DNA of 64,000 nt from Bradyrhizobium sp. dw_78 (GTDB lineage Bacteria > Pseudomonadota > Alphaproteobacteria > Rhizobiales > Xanthobacteraceae). The translations under genes and the position numbers were made by a program. Within the stretch, counting starts at the first letter, position 1, and each line of letters starts with the position of its first letter. Shown one piece after another: positions 63,118 to 64,000 of the stretch. The notes below the pieces were generated by a model that did not search any database, had not been told where the DNA came from, and saw only the letters and a program-made list of their open reading frames with translations. The stretch covers positions 806,001-870,000 of the forward strand of contig NZ_JAAVUS010000001.1 of assembly GCF_018449525.1 (NCBI RefSeq), read 5' to 3'.

Positions 63118-64000
63118 GGGATTGTCTGCGCCGACAGCGCCGATCGTGCTTCCAGCGCCTGCGCGGACCGGATTGGTTTTGCCAGGCTCACGGACATGGC
63201 GTTTCGCGGTGCCGATCTTCGTCCGCTGCGCGACGAGATCATGTCGAAGATCGCCGATGGTTCGGCCAGCGCGGGCGAGGCGCTCGATCTGTCATTGATC
63301 GTGCAATTGCTCGGTGAGAAGCAGGCAGGGCTTGCGGTGCAGGCCGAAGTGCTGGCCTTTCATCAATTGTTTCGTTCGCCCTGTTCGGCGGAGCAGCCGA
63401 AGCTGCGGGTTCTCGCGCTCGCGGCCGAAATGGACATGGGCGGCAACACGCCGATCGAGTTTCTGCTGGAGCATTCCGGGATCGAATTGTTGACGCTGTA
63501 TGTCGTCGCGGGCGTCGAATTGCCGGCGCCGCTGCCGGATCATGACATAGCGATCGTGATCGCCTCCGACTCGGAGGAGTGCCGCGATGCGCTGGGTAAG
63601 ATCGAGCGCGCCGCGCCGCGCTGGCCGCGGCCGCTGCTCAATCCGCCCGACCGCGTCGCCCGCCTCGATCGCGACAAGCTGCACCGTCTGCTTCATGGCG
63701 TCGAGGGACTGGATATCCCGGCGACCCTGTGCGTGACGCGCGCGCAATTGTCCGATCCGTCTCGCGTGAACGGCCAGTTCTCGGGCGCCGGCGCGAGATT
63801 TCCCCTGATCGTGCGGCCGCGCGGTTCGCATGCCGGCATGGGGCTTGCGAAGATCGACGATCGGGCCGCGCTCGACCGGTATCTTATGGAGCGGCCGGAG
63901 CCGGAATTCTTTGTCTCGCGCTTCGTCGATTATGCCAACGCCGACGGCCTGTTCCGCAAATACCGGATCGCCTTTGTCGACGGCCGTCCCTATGCCTGCC
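63100..64000 (+). CDS. ATP-grasp (RimK-like) protein, partial
   Basis: An open frame from ATG 63100 to the window end (300 codons, no stop). The N-terminal part (to about 215) shows no obvious family motif. Residues 220-300 look like the start of an ATP-grasp domain: RFPLIVRPRGSHAGMGLAKIDDRAALDRYL supplies the ATP-binding lysine/arginine and glycine loop, and FVSRFVDYANADGLFRKYRIAFVDGRPYAC follows, as in RimK/glutathione synthase relatives. The catalytic C-terminus is outside the window. It is the fourth gene of the flagellar run (31 bp after flgL). A second in-frame ATG at 63115 has its own ribosome site. Confidence 0.72.
   Translation, partial: MRRTDMGIVCADSADRASSACADRIGFARLTDMAFRGADLRPLRDEIMSKIADGSASAGEALDLSLIVQLLGEKQAGLAVQAEVLAFHQLFRSPCSAEQPKLRVLALAAEMDMGGNTPIEFLLEHSGIELLTLYVVAGVELPAPLPDHDIAIVIASDSEECRDALGKIERAAPRWPRPLLNPPDRVARLDRDKLHRLLHGVEGLDIPATLCVTRAQLSDPSRVNGQFSGAGARFPLIVRPRGSHAGMGLAKIDDRAALDRYLMERPEPEFFVSRFVDYANADGLFRKYRIAFVDGRPYAC

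Overview
The window is GC-rich alphaproteobacterial chromosomal DNA, most likely from Bradyrhizobium or a close relative (Rhodopseudomonas and allies). Evidence for this is the lipid A/LPS gene set, the TrxR-like ferredoxin-NADP reductase next to a 2Fe-2S ferredoxin, a giant Rhizobiales-type growth-pole-ring coiled-coil protein, TTAA-N7-TTAA (CtrA-type) sites, and several copies of palindromic intergenic repeats typical of that group. No tRNA, rRNA, CRISPR array, transposase or phage gene was seen.

Layout. 1-18050 is a cell-envelope island: a lipid A-type ABC exporter (partial), galE, an LpcC-like core mannosyltransferase, waaF, hldD-hldE-O-antigen ligase, a CapD-like dehydratase, a WbuB-like glycosyltransferase, a WecA/WbpL-like initiating transferase, a flippase-like membrane protein, a UDP-glucuronate epimerase, a GDP-mannose synthase, and an oxidoreductase/aminotransferase pair that could make the 2,3-diamino sugar of Bradyrhizobium lipid A. 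murJ follows. 19868-24433 carries an orphan form-II CoxL-like molybdenum hydroxylase subunit, a c556-type cytochrome, a CHRD protein and a diheme cytochrome c. 24460-35419 holds thiD, a PlcP-Agt-type membrane-lipid-remodelling pair with a possible Pho box, a threonine dehydratase, an MFS transporter, a dipeptide epimerase and an MlaEFD lipid-transport operon. A cytochrome c gene broken by an amber codon follows.

36390-42189 contains the 1671-residue growth-pole-ring-like protein and an Hpt-domain protein, transcribed divergently from a region with CtrA-type motifs. 42333-55993 is mixed housekeeping and stress functions (ferredoxin, FNR, thioesterase, SGNH hydrolase, DUF892, desaturase, Usp, SixA, FAD oxidoreductase, MsrB). 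56198-64000 is a flagellar operon flgE-flgK-flgL behind a good sigma-54 promoter, followed by the start of an ATP-grasp gene. FlgE and FlgL are roughly twice normal length because both carry copies of one repeated module resembling the DUF1522 domain of alphaproteobacterial flagellins.

Most promising leads: the module shared by hook and hook-filament junction proteins; the PlcP-Agt operon; the 44-residue (4 x 11) tandem repeats and CtrA motifs of the growth-pole-ring-like gene; and intergenic palindromes that supply stop codons of coding genes or lie just upstream of start codons. All family assignments come from reading motifs by eye, without database searches.
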